Counted from the first letter of the stretch, positions 25,278 to 34,600 are shown. The stretch is 64,000 nt of DNA from an uncultured Bacilli bacterium (GCA_934149105.1 CAKPDP010000002.1:1-64000); one strand, 5' to 3'. Program-made: numbers and translations. Notes: generated from the letters alone by a model not told the origin.

Positions 25278-27503
25278 TTATTTTTTTACACAGGTTGCTT
25301 CTTTGGTTGGGGTTAAGGAAACTTTATATTGTTTAGTAGATTTATCGAAGGAGATAATGGCTTTGATATCTAAATCGGTATTTGTTAAGGGATTTTTTAA
25401 GTTTCCTTTAAGATAACTTTGAGTTTTAAGGTCAGTAGCATTGATAGTAAGGGAACCTTTCGATACTTTATCTAGGAATTCACTATTATAACGATTATCA
25501 CTTATGTAGTTGGTAGCAGCATTTTCAACGGAGTCAAAAATACTGTTACAAGAATTTATTTTATTTTTAGTAATAAGATTGGTAACATTAGGAGTGATAA
25601 TAGCGGTTAAGATAGCAATTAGGGTAATGGTAGCTAAGAGTTCGACTAGAGTAAAGCCACGATTATTTAGTTTAGCAGCTTTAGAAGATAAATATTTTTG
25701 AAGCACTCGTTCTAGTTCTAATTTATCAATAGGTTTAGCTAGATAATCATCGAGACCTTCTTGAAGATAATTTTCTTTCATGCCACTAATGGCATTGGCA
25801 GTTAGAATAACGACAGGTGTTTGAAAGTTTTTATTTTCTTTTAGTTTGTGATAGGTTTCTACTCCACTCATTTTAGGCATCATATCGTCCATGAGAATTA
25901 AATCGTAAGTAGTTGTAGTTACTTTTTCTAAGCATTCAAAGCCACTGAGAACGGTATCAGGAACTATTTTATAGTTTCTTAACAGTCTAGTTGCCACTTT
26001 AAGATTTAGGTTATTATCATCGACAATAAGAACTTTTTTAGAGGAATAATCAGGATTAGGAGTAAGTAATGATTCTTCTTTAGATACAGGGCTAGGAGTT
26101 AAGGTAACGATCTTTTGACTAATAAAGACGGTGAATTTAGATCCGCTACCGTATTTGGACTGAACAACGATTTTACCTCCTAGCATATCGACTAAACTTT
26201 TAGTTATGGCAAGGCCTAGACCAGTTCCTTCTAGAGTAGTATTGCGATCTTCTTCTAGGCGTTCAAACTTAGTAAAGAGTTTATCAATTTTTTCAGGTTT
26301 TATTCCCCTACCGGTATCTTCTACGGCAAGGATTAATTTACAGGTATTTTTATTGTTAATGCAGTTTATATCAAAAGTAATTAGACCTTTATCGGTATAT
26401 TTAGCAGCATTAGTAAGAATATTAGTTATTATTTCTTTGACTTTACCCATATCTCCATAAAGGGTATCGGGTAAATCTTGAGGATAATTTACTTTTAATT
26501 CAATAGGTTTAGCATCAATTCTAGGCTTTATTAATTTTACAATGTTAGAGAATACTTCTTTAGGGTGATAATTAGTATTAATTATTTCCATTTTACCGGC
26601 TTCTATTTTAGAGATATCAAGAATACCATTAACTATTTCTAATAAGTTATCAGAGGCCATAATAATATCTTTAGCTTCAGTCTTAGCTTCTTCTATGGTA
26701 TTATCTTCTAGGATCGAATTACTAAAACCGACGATAGCATTTAGAGGGGTTCTTATTTCATGGGACATACTGGATAAGAATTCTGTCTTAGCATTATTGG
26801 CTCTTTCAGCATTGTTTTTGGCAAGTTCTAGTTCGTTTAAGAGTTTTAGATCGGGATTTTCAATAGTAAAGTACATGATAAGATCAATATAGGTAAGGAT
26901 AGCAGAGATTACTAATAATCCGGGATTAAAATGTCTTACTATAAGTAATAAGAGGGCTAAGAAGATAAGGAAGAATAAGGGAAGATATTTCTTGTTCCAG
27001 ATATGTTTAATGTTAAGGACTACACAAATAACTATTCCTAAAAGATATAAGGAGGCAGTTAGGTAAAGGCAGTTTACGGAAGGACCATAGGCAAACATGA
27101 CTTCTTTTTCTCCAGAATTATAAAGAGGTAAGAACATGATGGATAGACCAATAATGATATTGATAACCATAGTTATTTTATAGATTAGGTCATACTTAGA
27201 ATAGATTTTAGGTTTTTCTTTAAAACTAATGTGAAAGATATAAAGAAAGAAGGCACTAGCCCAGAGAAGGCAACAGATAAAATCTATTTTATTAAAAATA
27301 TAAACCCCGATACAGTCGCCATAGATATAGGCTAAGAGAATTACAATTATGGCCGAAATAACTTCAATTAGTTCACTGGTTAGAAGGAGTCTATAGAGAT
27401 CGGTTTCTTTATTTTTTACTCTTTTTTTGCAAAAGAAATTAATAAAAATTAAGATCGAACAAAAAAAGGCACAGATTGGAAAATATAAATTAGTCATTGT
27501 CAT
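25278..27503 (-). CDS. Hybrid histidine kinase fused to a C-terminal pseudopilin
   Basis: 741 residues in one frame. About seven membrane helices (1-215, like 7TM/MASE-type sensors); HisKA with SHEIRTPLN, His248; HATPase with N-box NILTNAAKY, DTGRG and GTGLGL; receiver domain 489-605 with VLIVDDN, phospho-acceptor Asp539 in LMDD, and Lys591 in AKPID. Directly after the receiver comes NNRGFTLVELLATITLIAIL, a complete prepilin cleavage/methylation motif (Gly616|Phe617, Glu621), and about 125 residues of pseudopilin-like ectodomain. No stop or usable ribosome site separates the parts: the only candidate start, GTG 25706, lacks a Shine-Dalgarno. Start ATG 27503 follows GGTGGTG, with a TATGCTATAAT-type -10 at 27532-27537. 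Fusion role is unknown. Confidence 0.88.
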   Translation of the reverse strand: MTMTNLYFPICAFFCSILIFINFFCKKRVKNKETDLYRLLLTSELIEVISAIIVILLAYIYGDCIGVYIFNKIDFICCLLWASAFFLYIFHISFKEKPKIYSKYDLIYKITMVINIIIGLSIMFLPLYNSGEKEVMFAYGPSVNCLYLTASLYLLGIVICVVLNIKHIWNKKYLPLFFLIFLALLLLIVRHFNPGLLVISAILTYIDLIMYFTIENPDLKLLNELELAKNNAERANNAKTEFLSSMSHEIRTPLNAIVGFSNSILEDNTIEEAKTEAKDIIMASDNLLEIVNGILDISKIEAGKMEIINTNYHPKEVFSNIVKLIKPRIDAKPIELKVNYPQDLPDTLYGDMGKVKEIITNILTNAAKYTDKGLITFDINCINNKNTCKLILAVEDTGRGIKPEKIDKLFTKFERLEEDRNTTLEGTGLGLAITKSLVDMLGGKIVVQSKYGSGSKFTVFISQKIVTLTPSPVSKEESLLTPNPDYSSKKVLIVDDNNLNLKVATRLLRNYKIVPDTVLSGFECLEKVTTTTYDLILMDDMMPKMSGVETYHKLKENKNFQTPVVILTANAISGMKENYLQEGLDDYLAKPIDKLELERVLQKYLSSKAAKLNNRGFTLVELLATITLIAILTAIITPNVTNLITKNKINSCNSIFDSVENAATNYISDNRYNSEFLDKVSKGSLTINATDLKTQSYLKGNLKNPLTNTDLDIKAIISFDKSTKQYKVSLTPTKEATCVKK

Positions 27504-27591
27504 AGTAACACCACCTATTATTTATATGTTCATTATAGCATAATTTTTTATTTAATTATACTGATTTTAAAAATTATTAAAAAGAAAAAGA

Positions 27592-27617
27592 AGTCATAAA
27601 TTAGAGAGATTATGACT
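27592..27617 (-). terminator. Terminator of the acyltransferase gene
   Basis: Stem AGTCATAA/TTATGACT followed on the minus strand by TTCTTTTTCTTTTT. Confidence 0.7.
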
Positions 27618-27637
27618 ACTCTTTCTTAAAAAAGATA

Positions 27638-28594
27638 TTATTTTTTCTTACAAAGACTTCTTACATAAGAGGAACCATTAGGTCTAATTATGGGTTCCAT
27701 TTCTTTTTGAAGCTTTTGTTCTTTAGTTTGGAGTTCATATTGAGTTTCTTTTTCCCAGTCTAGTTTATATTGAGCTTTAGAATAGGCTAAATGGCGATCC
27801 CAGTCATCTTTAGAAAGAGTGGTTCTAGGACTAACATAGTAATCTTCATTAGCAATAGTTATCTTTTTACTATGAGGATCTTGTTTAGCATTTTCTTCTA
27901 TTTGGTTCCATCTTTCGGTCCAAAAGATATCTTCTAATCTAGAAGTTAAAGATTTATAATCCATATCTTTAGTTATAAGGAGACTAGGACAAACTTTAAC
28001 ATCTGCTGATTTAATTTTATTTATGGTTTTATAATTGTAATCAATAACAACGGGAACAATATAAACTTTATTAGATTTAGAGGCTTCAATAATAGATTTT
28101 ACAAGGCCATAACCAAAGTGAAGGGCTAATTTGTTGTCTTCTAGGCACCAGATACCTTCGGGGGAAAGACCAATACTGGTCCCTTTGCTTAGAGTATCGC
28201 GAACCCATTCAGATGATTTTTGACGGGAAGCAGGATTATCTCTATCTACCCAGCACACTCCCCTAGCCTCAAATGATAAGCCGGTAATAGTACCACGGGG
28301 ACCAATATGATCTTTTTGGCGATAATTTTCATCGCCGGCTAGGCAAAAATATTTTTGAGATTTTAAGGTTTCATTACAAACTAAAGAATCGTAAAAATTA
28401 GTATGATTAGAAATAAAGACACAAGCTCCATCTTGAGGAATTTCAGAAGAATAATCAATATTCAAAGGAAATCTTCTGATAAAAGGGCTTACTACGTTTA
28501 AGACTTTCATAAATTGAGGCTTCCAGACAAAGTCGGGATATATTTCTTTTAATTCTAAATAATTTTCTTTAGTCATTGGATATTTGTTGTTCAT
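27638..28594 (-). CDS. PlsC-like 1-acyl-glycerol-phosphate acyltransferase family protein
   Basis: 318 residues. The acyltransferase NHxxxxD motif reads NHTNFYD, near residue 78; further blocks are GPRGTITGL, GVCWVDRDNP and SPEGIWCLEDN (the EGTR-like block). No obvious membrane segment beyond a short hydrophobic N-terminal region. The C-terminus is Lys/Gln/Glu-rich and longer than typical PlsC (about 240 aa). Probably acylates lysophosphatidate or a related glycerolipid at the membrane; the exact acceptor is uncertain. Confidence 0.78.
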   Translation of the reverse strand: MNNKYPMTKENYLELKEIYPDFVWKPQFMKVLNVVSPFIRRFPLNIDYSSEIPQDGACVFISNHTNFYDSLVCNETLKSQKYFCLAGDENYRQKDHIGPRGTITGLSFEARGVCWVDRDNPASRQKSSEWVRDTLSKGTSIGLSPEGIWCLEDNKLALHFGYGLVKSIIEASKSNKVYIVPVVIDYNYKTINKIKSADVKVCPSLLITKDMDYKSLTSRLEDIFWTERWNQIEENAKQDPHSKKITIANEDYYVSPRTTLSKDDWDRHLAYSKAQYKLDWEKETQYELQTKEQKLQKEMEPIIRPNGSSYVRSLCKKK

Positions 28595-28630
28595 ATAATA
28601 TAATTCCTCCTGATAATAAATTTTATAATT

Positions 28631-29143
28631 TTATAAAGTTTCAATATATTTTAAATAATCTATTTGCATACATTCATTAGTACCAGTTTCTATTTCTTTA
28701 ATTAATCTATCTTTAGTTTTATAGATATTATCTAATTCTTCTTTAGTAAATTCATGATTATGATATGATTCTAATAATTCATCTTCATCTATTACTTCAA
28801 TATCTTTATTAAAATAAGTTATATCTAAATATAAATCATCATACATAGGAATATTATATTTAGGATCTAATCTAGCATTTTTGCAGATATCAAAATAATA
28901 TTCTAAAGGATTTTTATCTTTATCTAAGAATAGTCGCATAGCATAATCTTTATTTTTAGGAATAACCTCAAAAACATAATAACCATCATCCATAACACAA
29001 ATGTTGTTATGAATAATAAATTTCTCGCGACATTCAATTAATTTTTTAACACTAATATAATAATTATCGTTATCTAAATATAATTTTAATTCATATTTTT
29101 CTATATCTCTTAAATAGGTTTTACTTATAATTTTTGTCTTCAT
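28631..29143 (-). CDS. DUF402-family protein
   Basis: 170 residues. The DUF402 signature is visible: LEYYFDICKNARL, then PMYDDLYLDITYF and VIDEDELLESYHNHEFTKEE. Acidic residues of the family bind divalent metal; characterised members hydrolyse nucleoside tri- or diphosphates (Ntdp, FomD). Cytoplasmic. About 36 bases upstream of the acyltransferase gene in the same direction, so possibly one unit. Substrate not predictable. Confidence 0.75.
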   Translation of the reverse strand: MKTKIISKTYLRDIEKYELKLYLDNDNYYISVKKLIECREKFIIHNNICVMDDGYYVFEVIPKNKDYAMRLFLDKDKNPLEYYFDICKNARLDPKYNIPMYDDLYLDITYFNKDIEVIDEDELLESYHNHEFTKEELDNIYKTKDRLIKEIETGTNECMQIDYLKYIETL

Positions 29144-29253
29144 TTTAGTTCCTCTTTATTAGATTATATAATAATTATTAGTTTAATGTAAAGGTTTTAG
29201 AATAAAGAAAAAGGACAAAGTTATTTATTTTAAATAAATATTCTTTGTCATTA

Positions 29254-31107
29254 TTATTTTACAATGTATGGATCAGTACTGGTTCCAGATCCTGATGATA
29301 TCTCAATAGAAGGGGCTAAAGAAACGACAGGACGGACACCGTAGTTGTTGTACAAAGCGCCGATACTGCTGAGGGAACCAGAAGAATCCACGAACCAGGC
29401 GTACGGTTGGAAGTTGTAGAAGGAGTCAGGAGAACCCAACCACCACTTCTGGTTAGTGTATAAATAATAAGTAGAATTTTGGCGTAAGTCTCTTCCACCG
29501 GCATACATTACTTCATCAATTGTTATTAAACCTACAGGATATGTAAGTTTTCCATTTCCTATACTAGAGTCTACTGTAAAGGCATCATTACTATTACTAC
29601 AGTCTAGACTTGGTTTATAGGTATCTGCTCTAGTTTCACCTGCAAAATAATTAATATCAGTACTAGAGGTATCTTTACTTAGTAATGGACCTTCTGTAAT
29701 CGTTCGGTCATTACAATAGACTGTATCTTCTAACTTATCTGTATAACTAGTCATATTAGTTTTATACCAATTATCTATAGTTGTCTTTATTTTGGAATCT
29801 GTAGTATTAGTAAACATCTTTGTTTTAGCACTTTCTATATTGTCACCACCAGTTAAGGTTAAATAATATAACATTGAACTATCTCTAAAAGTATGAATAT
29901 AACGAACACTACTACAAGTAGCACTAGTACTTAGACAAGTATAATGATATTTTGTCGCCAAAGTTGTCCTATCAGTACTCCAACTACTACTAGTCATGGT
30001 ATTTTTTAATTTATAAGTACCATTAGAATATGTTACATCATTTCCATAGACATAGGCATCAGTGGCACTACTATATGCAAAAGATGAATCATATCTAGTT
30101 CCATACATATATCCGACATCGGCAGGACTACTACTACTATTAAAAGCACTAGTTCCTATTTGGGTTGCTTCTCCAGTTGTATTAGTACACTGATTATCAG
30201 TAGGTGTTCCATTGTAAATCATTTTAATGCCACCAGTATCAGTAGTTCTGATTATTTTCCAACAAAAGCCTCCGAATAAGACATTATTATTGGTTACTGC
30301 GCCACGGTAGTAATAGATAGGATATTGATTAGAGGCTGTAGTATGAAGAAGGTAAACTCCCTCACCATTCCTGCTACTACTAACACTACCAAAATCTATA
30401 CCATTGGTAGAGGTAACATAAGTACTCTTAATATCATCACGAACAGCTTGCTTTTCTATTAATTGATATAGTCCTGATTTGGGAACACTACTACCTTTAC
30501 TATCGGTATATAATTCAATATCGATCGTCGAGGAGAAATTCTTGCCCATCATAGTAGTCTGATCAAAACTACTATCGAAGTCGTCGTTGATCCAGATAAC
30601 TAGCTGTAAAGAATCAGCTGTCTTTTCATAACGAGGTAAATCTTGTTGGGTAGTTGTTAATAAGTAACGACTACCATTTACTAAGTTACTAAAGTTGCCG
30701 TGTGCAATAATTTCTTTGTTTTTTATAAGTTCCCATTTTAAATACTTATTTAGAAGATTGGTATCGATATTTTGATTGATCAAAGCAATATCGTAAATGA
30801 TTTCATGATCGGTAGGATTAGCTTTGGCTCCTTTAACTGTAAAACTAGAGACATAAATAGAATTTTGATAAGTAGATAAATTATCATAAGGGATAGTATC
30901 ACTAGTATTATTAATAGGCATTAGACTACTAGGAGTAATGGTAGTATTTCCCGTAATAATAACATTATAGGTACCAGTAGCAATATTAACCTTAGTTTTT
31001 TTATTGATAGATAAAGCTAGAGTTACCCCAATAGTACTTATAATAATTACAACTATTAATAGAATTATTGATAATTTTATTTTCTTTTTTTCTCTTATAT
31101 TATCCAT
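29254..31107 (-). CDS. Surface protein with candidate hypervariable C-terminal domain
   Basis: 617 residues. N-terminal membrane anchor (LSIILLIVVIIISTIGVTLAL), a beta-rich stalk, then a domain with YYYRGAVTNNNVLFGGFCWK, IIRTTDTGGIKMIYNG and paired Cys, ending WWLGSPDSF ... NNYGVRPVVSL and a GSGTSTDPYIVK tail. The end pattern WLGSP ... GVRPVVSL resembles DUF6273/formylglycine-enzyme-like C-type-lectin folds, which I recall from gut Firmicutes and from retroelement targets. The last 145 bases of that domain are far more GC-rich and C-ending than the rest of the gene. Start ATG follows GGTGATAGAAC. A broken plus-strand paralogue end lies upstream at 31348-31479. Confidence 0.8.
   Translation of the reverse strand: MDNIREKKKIKLSIILLIVVIIISTIGVTLALSINKKTKVNIATGTYNVIITGNTTITPSSLMPINNTSDTIPYDNLSTYQNSIYVSSFTVKGAKANPTDHEIIYDIALINQNIDTNLLNKYLKWELIKNKEIIAHGNFSNLVNGSRYLLTTTQQDLPRYEKTADSLQLVIWINDDFDSSFDQTTMMGKNFSSTIDIELYTDSKGSSVPKSGLYQLIEKQAVRDDIKSTYVTSTNGIDFGSVSSSRNGEGVYLLHTTASNQYPIYYYRGAVTNNNVLFGGFCWKIIRTTDTGGIKMIYNGTPTDNQCTNTTGEATQIGTSAFNSSSSPADVGYMYGTRYDSSFAYSSATDAYVYGNDVTYSNGTYKLKNTMTSSSWSTDRTTLATKYHYTCLSTSATCSSVRYIHTFRDSSMLYYLTLTGGDNIESAKTKMFTNTTDSKIKTTIDNWYKTNMTSYTDKLEDTVYCNDRTITEGPLLSKDTSSTDINYFAGETRADTYKPSLDCSNSNDAFTVDSSIGNGKLTYPVGLITIDEVMYAGGRDLRQNSTYYLYTNQKWWLGSPDSFYNFQPYAWFVDSSGSLSSIGALYNNYGVRPVVSLAPSIEISSGSGTSTDPYIVK
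29316..29460 (-). other. Candidate DGR variable region (GC-rich, NNC-codon-rich)
   Basis: Within the 3' end of the surface protein gene. Base composition jumps from about 30 % to about 50 % G+C (31 of 60 bases in 29341-29400). About 23 of 49 codons end in C, including TTC, TAC, AAC, GCC, CTC, AGC, ATC and GGC, whereas neighbours use TTT, TAT and AAT. This is what adenine mutagenesis of AAC codons from a template repeat gives. No template repeat or reverse transcriptase is in the window, so the call is inference. Confidence 0.5.
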
Positions 31108-31347
31108 GTTCTATCACCCATCATAGATACATATTTATGTATAAAGTAAATCCCTTTTTATATGTATCTTACCTTCCTTATTTAATAAGATTATACCATT
31201 TATTTTTAGTCTTGAAAATAATATTTAAATTATTTCTGGGAATTTATTAAAACAGGGTAAAGAAGAGATTACCATTTTTTATTAGCTATCAATATTATAA
31301 TCAAAAATATTTATAAGAGAAAAAGGAAAATAAAATTATCATATTAA

Positions 31348-31479
31348 GGAATAGATAACGGTATTGTTGAAGGAAGTATTGATATAGTTAAGGGTGTAAG
31401 ACCGGTAATATCTTTAGCATCATTTACTAATTTAAAATCAAGAGATGGTGCTAGTAGTAGTCCTTATGTGAGAGAATAA
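31348..31479 (+). pseudogene. C-terminal remnant of a paralogous surface protein
   Basis: A 43-codon open piece after a stop reads DNGIVEGSIDIVKGVRPVIS, then LASFTNLKSRDGASSSPYVRE and TAA. GVRPVISLA and the Ser/Pro-Tyr-Val tail match the end of the 617-aa protein on the other strand (GVRPVVSLA ... DPYIVK). No start or upstream domain remains. The piece uses ordinary AT-rich codons, unlike the candidate variable region. The rest of the 31108-31511 gap shows no gene. Confidence 0.5.
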
Positions 31480-31511
31480 AATAAAGATAGAGATAAGGGT
31501 GTATATATGTT

Positions 31512-31544
31512 AAAAAGATTTCAACTTGATAGTGAAATCTTTTT
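31512..31544 (-). terminator. folD operon terminator
   Basis: Stem AAAAAGATTTC/GAAATCTTTTT with 11-base loop, just after the folD stop. Confidence 0.75.
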
Positions 31545-31550
31545 AAATAA

Positions 31551-32384
31551 TTATTTATTTTGTTGATAGTTATAAGCTTTAAGGATATTTTTAGCTAGTT
31601 CAGCAACGGTCATTTGACCTACTCCTCCAGGAACAGGAGTTATGGCTTGGACTTTGTCTTTGATGCTATTAAAGTCTACATCTCCTGTTAGGGTATCCCC
31701 TACTTTATTTATTCCAACATCTATTATAATAGAATTTTCTTTGACCATGTCTTTAGTTATTAGATTAGGGATACCTGCTGCTACTACTAAGATATCGGCT
31801 TCTTTAGTTAGATCTTTTAAGTTTTTAGTATAGGAATGGCAGTGGGTAATGGTAGCATTTCTATTTAAAAATAGAGATGCTACTGGTTTTCCAACGAGAT
31901 TACTTCTTCCCACTATTACGACATGTTTACCAGTAATGGGTAGATTATAATGATCTAATAGTTCAATAATACCAATAGCAGTACAAGGATAGAGAGTATC
32001 TTTATTATGAGATAATTTACCCATATTTAGATCTGTTAGACCATCGACGTCTTTAATGGGGTTAATGCTATTTTGGATTAATAATTCATCTAAATGTTTA
32101 GGAAGAGGCATTTGAACCAAAATAGCATTAACAGAATTATCAAGATTTAGATTATTTATATCTTCTAAGAGTTTATCTTGAGTTATGGTTTCAGGATATT
32201 TTTTTAGTTCAAAAGTATAACCTACTTTTTCACACATTTTAGATTTATTACGGATATAAGTATTACTAGCGGGATTATCTCCAACTTGGATTACTACTAA
32301 TTTAGGTTTAAGAGTAAGATTCGTTACTTGATCTTTTAGATCAGTAATTATTTTTTCTTTTATAGATCTGGCTTCTAAAATCAT
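31551..32384 (-). CDS. folD: Bifunctional methylene-THF dehydrogenase/cyclohydrolase
   Basis: 277 residues, normal length. Interconverts 5,10-methylene-, methenyl- and 10-formyl-tetrahydrofolate using NADP. Motifs: VGDNPASNTYIRNKSKMCEK with the catalytic Lys, VQMPLPKHLDE, DVDGLT, VVIVGRSNLVGKPVASLFLN, and TPVPGGVGQMTVA at the end. Four bases downstream of the ABC permease gene, so in that operon. Confidence 0.96.
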   Translation of the reverse strand: MILEARSIKEKIITDLKDQVTNLTLKPKLVVIQVGDNPASNTYIRNKSKMCEKVGYTFELKKYPETITQDKLLEDINNLNLDNSVNAILVQMPLPKHLDELLIQNSINPIKDVDGLTDLNMGKLSHNKDTLYPCTAIGIIELLDHYNLPITGKHVVIVGRSNLVGKPVASLFLNRNATITHCHSYTKNLKDLTKEADILVVAAGIPNLITKDMVKENSIIIDVGINKVGDTLTGDVDFNSIKDKVQAITPVPGGVGQMTVAELAKNILKAYNYQQNK

Positions 32385-32388
32385 GTTA

Positions 32389-33705
32389 TCATCTTCTTTC
32401 TTTAGAATTAGTTTTTAAGGCTTTAATTATTTTAGTCCAAATATTGGTACTAGAATAATTTAAGATACCTACTTTATATATTTTTAAACCATATTTAAAT
32501 AAAATGTAGATAGTTAATAATAAGAGTGCAAAGGATATTATAACATCTATTATACCTATTTGACCTAATGATAATAAAGAAGGTACTAGTAAAGCTGAGA
32601 GAAATGGAAGGTATGAAAGGATCTTGATGAAGATACTTCCTTTAAACATTGAGGCCATGATGGCTAGGTAATAGCCTATTATGGAGATTATTATTATAGG
32701 AGTTTGGACTTGTTGATAATCTTCGATGTTGGTAGTCATAGAAGCTAAGATAGCAGCGACTAAAGAATAGGCTATAAAGGTTAAGAGCATTATTATAATA
32801 GTTATAGGAATTAAGTAAGCTAGTTTAGAAGTTAGACCAGTAGTATTAACACTACTTACTAATTGCGTAACTATAGTGGAGGTAGAATTATCTAGAAGTG
32901 TTCCACCACCAAGGATAAATCTTATGATAAGGCCTATGGCAAGATAGATTATTAGAAGAAGGCCTTGAGATAAGACAAAGATATTACCCGCTAGTAACTT
33001 GGAAAAGAAATGAGTTCTACTAGAAACATTAGAAATTATTATTTCCATACTTTTAGTGGTTTTTTCTTCATTTATTTCGGCTCCTATCATTTGTACTAAG
33101 AACATTGTTAACATAAAGAATGGTAAAATTATGAGAGGAAAGACAACGTTCATTATTAAATCACTATCGGCACTATTGTCTTTATTAAGAAGAGTCTTAG
33201 TTAGAGTAATACTACCATTTATATCATCTAAAGTTTCTTTAGAAAGATTATATTTAGTAAGAGCGATATTACTTCTTAAGGAATTAAGACTATAGGTTAG
33301 AATTTGGCTGGTAGTGGTATCAATGGTAGAGTTAGCTATAAGATTGGCCTTTAAATAGTTTGTGGGATCAGGATCTAAGACAAGGATTAGATTATCGGTA
33401 TCTTTTATTTCTTTAATGGCATCATCATAGGATTTAGAATAGTGTTTTAGAGTAGTATTAAGATCAAGGGTTTTAGTGTATTCTTTATAAGTAGTTTCTA
33501 GATAATCATAAGAATTATTAGTATTATCTATTACTAGAATATCTATGTTATTACTAAAGTCACCACCAAAGAATTTAACAATATTATCGATATTTAAAAG
33601 ACCTACGATAGCGATTAGAAGAATTATATTGGCCCAAAGGAACCATTTAGTTTTCATTTTTTTACTAAGGCTAATTTGGGTTAGGTAACTTAATTTATTT
33701 ATCAT
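32389..33705 (-). CDS. ABC-2 type exporter permease (NatB-like)
   Basis: 438 residues. One N-terminal helix (WFLWANIILLIAIVGLLNI), a large extracellular loop (about 60-180), then five to six helices (VVFPLIILPFFMLTMFLVQM ... LSYLPFLSALLVPSL). This ABC2_membrane_3/NatB layout is used for export of ions, antibiotics or lipids. ATG 33705 follows TAGGTGAAGCAT; GTG 33714 lies in the Shine-Dalgarno. Overlaps the ATPase gene end by about 11 bases. Substrate unknown. Confidence 0.85.
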   Translation of the reverse strand: MINKLSYLTQISLSKKMKTKWFLWANIILLIAIVGLLNIDNIVKFFGGDFSNNIDILVIDNTNNSYDYLETTYKEYTKTLDLNTTLKHYSKSYDDAIKEIKDTDNLILVLDPDPTNYLKANLIANSTIDTTTSQILTYSLNSLRSNIALTKYNLSKETLDDINGSITLTKTLLNKDNSADSDLIMNVVFPLIILPFFMLTMFLVQMIGAEINEEKTTKSMEIIISNVSSRTHFFSKLLAGNIFVLSQGLLLIIYLAIGLIIRFILGGGTLLDNSTSTIVTQLVSSVNTTGLTSKLAYLIPITIIIMLLTFIAYSLVAAILASMTTNIEDYQQVQTPIIIISIIGYYLAIMASMFKGSIFIKILSYLPFLSALLVPSLLSLGQIGIIDVIISFALLLLTIYILFKYGLKIYKVGILNYSSTNIWTKIIKALKTNSKERR

Positions 33706-34600
33706 ATGCTTCACCTACTATACTTATAAAGATTTCATTTAAATTGGCATCTTCAACATAGAACTTAGTTATATTGTATTTGCTAATGGTTTTGAAGATG
33801 CTATTTATATATTTTTTATCTTCTATTTTAACTTGGTATTCGAGATTATCTTTAGTTACTTCTAAGACTCCGGGAATGGTTTTTAGTTCTTCGGGTTTGA
33901 TATTTCCTTGGATAATAATATTTTTCTTTTTATAATTTTCTTTGATGTCTTTGAGATAACCAGAGATGACGGTTTGACCTTTGACGAGGATTAGAAGTTT
34001 TTCGCAGAATAATTCGACATGTTCCATTCGGTGTGAGGAGAAGATAATGCTAGTTCCTTGGGCTTTTAATTCTAGGATGACTTTTTTAAAAAGTTCAACA
34101 TTGACGGGATCGAGACCCGAAAAGGGCTCATCAAGGATCAAAAGTTTTGGTTCATGAATGATGGCACTAATAAATTGAATTTTTTGTTGGTTACCCTTAG
34201 ATAATTCTTTTATTTTTTTGTTTTTATATTCGGTTATGTGAAAGCGATTTAACCAGTAATCTAATTTTTCTTCGATAAGGGATTTAGGCATTCCTTTTAG
34301 GACGCCATAATAAGTTATTTGATCGAGAACGGTTAGTTTGAGTAAGAGACTACGTTCTTCAGTTAGATACCCTATTTTATCGGTTACGGAATAGTCTATT
34401 TTCTTACCATCTAGGGTTATAGATCCAGTATAATCATCTATTAGATTCATAATCATTCTAAATGTGGTAGTCTTACCAGCTCCATTTAGGCCTAATAATC
34501 CAAATATTTCTCCGTCTTTGACTTCAAAACTTAGATTATTTACGGCACATAGATTACCATAATATTTAGTTACATTTTCTACTTTTAACATCTTGGTCAC
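33695..34600 (-). CDS. ABC transporter ATPase (NatA-like)
   Basis: 301 residues. Walker A GLNGAGKTT, signature LSKGNQQK (variant of LSGGQ), Walker B LLILDEPFSGLDP, H-loop SSHRME, and a C-terminal DUF4162-type domain (IIIQGNIKPEELKTIPGVLE). Forms an exporter with the permease just downstream. An extended -10 (TGTTATAAT, 34613-34618) lies upstream, after the rplT terminator. Confidence 0.92.
   Translation of the reverse strand: MTKMLKVENVTKYYGNLCAVNNLSFEVKDGEIFGLLGLNGAGKTTTFRMIMNLIDDYTGSITLDGKKIDYSVTDKIGYLTEERSLLLKLTVLDQITYYGVLKGMPKSLIEEKLDYWLNRFHITEYKNKKIKELSKGNQQKIQFISAIIHEPKLLILDEPFSGLDPVNVELFKKVILELKAQGTSIIFSSHRMEHVELFCEKLLILVKGQTVISGYLKDIKENYKKKNIIIQGNIKPEELKTIPGVLEVTKDNLEYQVKIEDKKYINSIFKTISKYNITKFYVEDANLNEIFISIVGEAYDK

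Noticed and set aside
25278..25706. Independent pseudopilin gene starting at GTG 25706
   Set aside because: No Shine-Dalgarno precedes that GTG and the frame is continuous with the receiver domain, so a fusion is the simpler reading, although not excluded.
29316..29504. 62-aa frame on the minus strand overlapping the candidate variable region
   Set aside because: It is an alternative frame opened by the GC-rich stretch, with no ribosome site and no family resemblance; the 617-aa frame explains the sequence.
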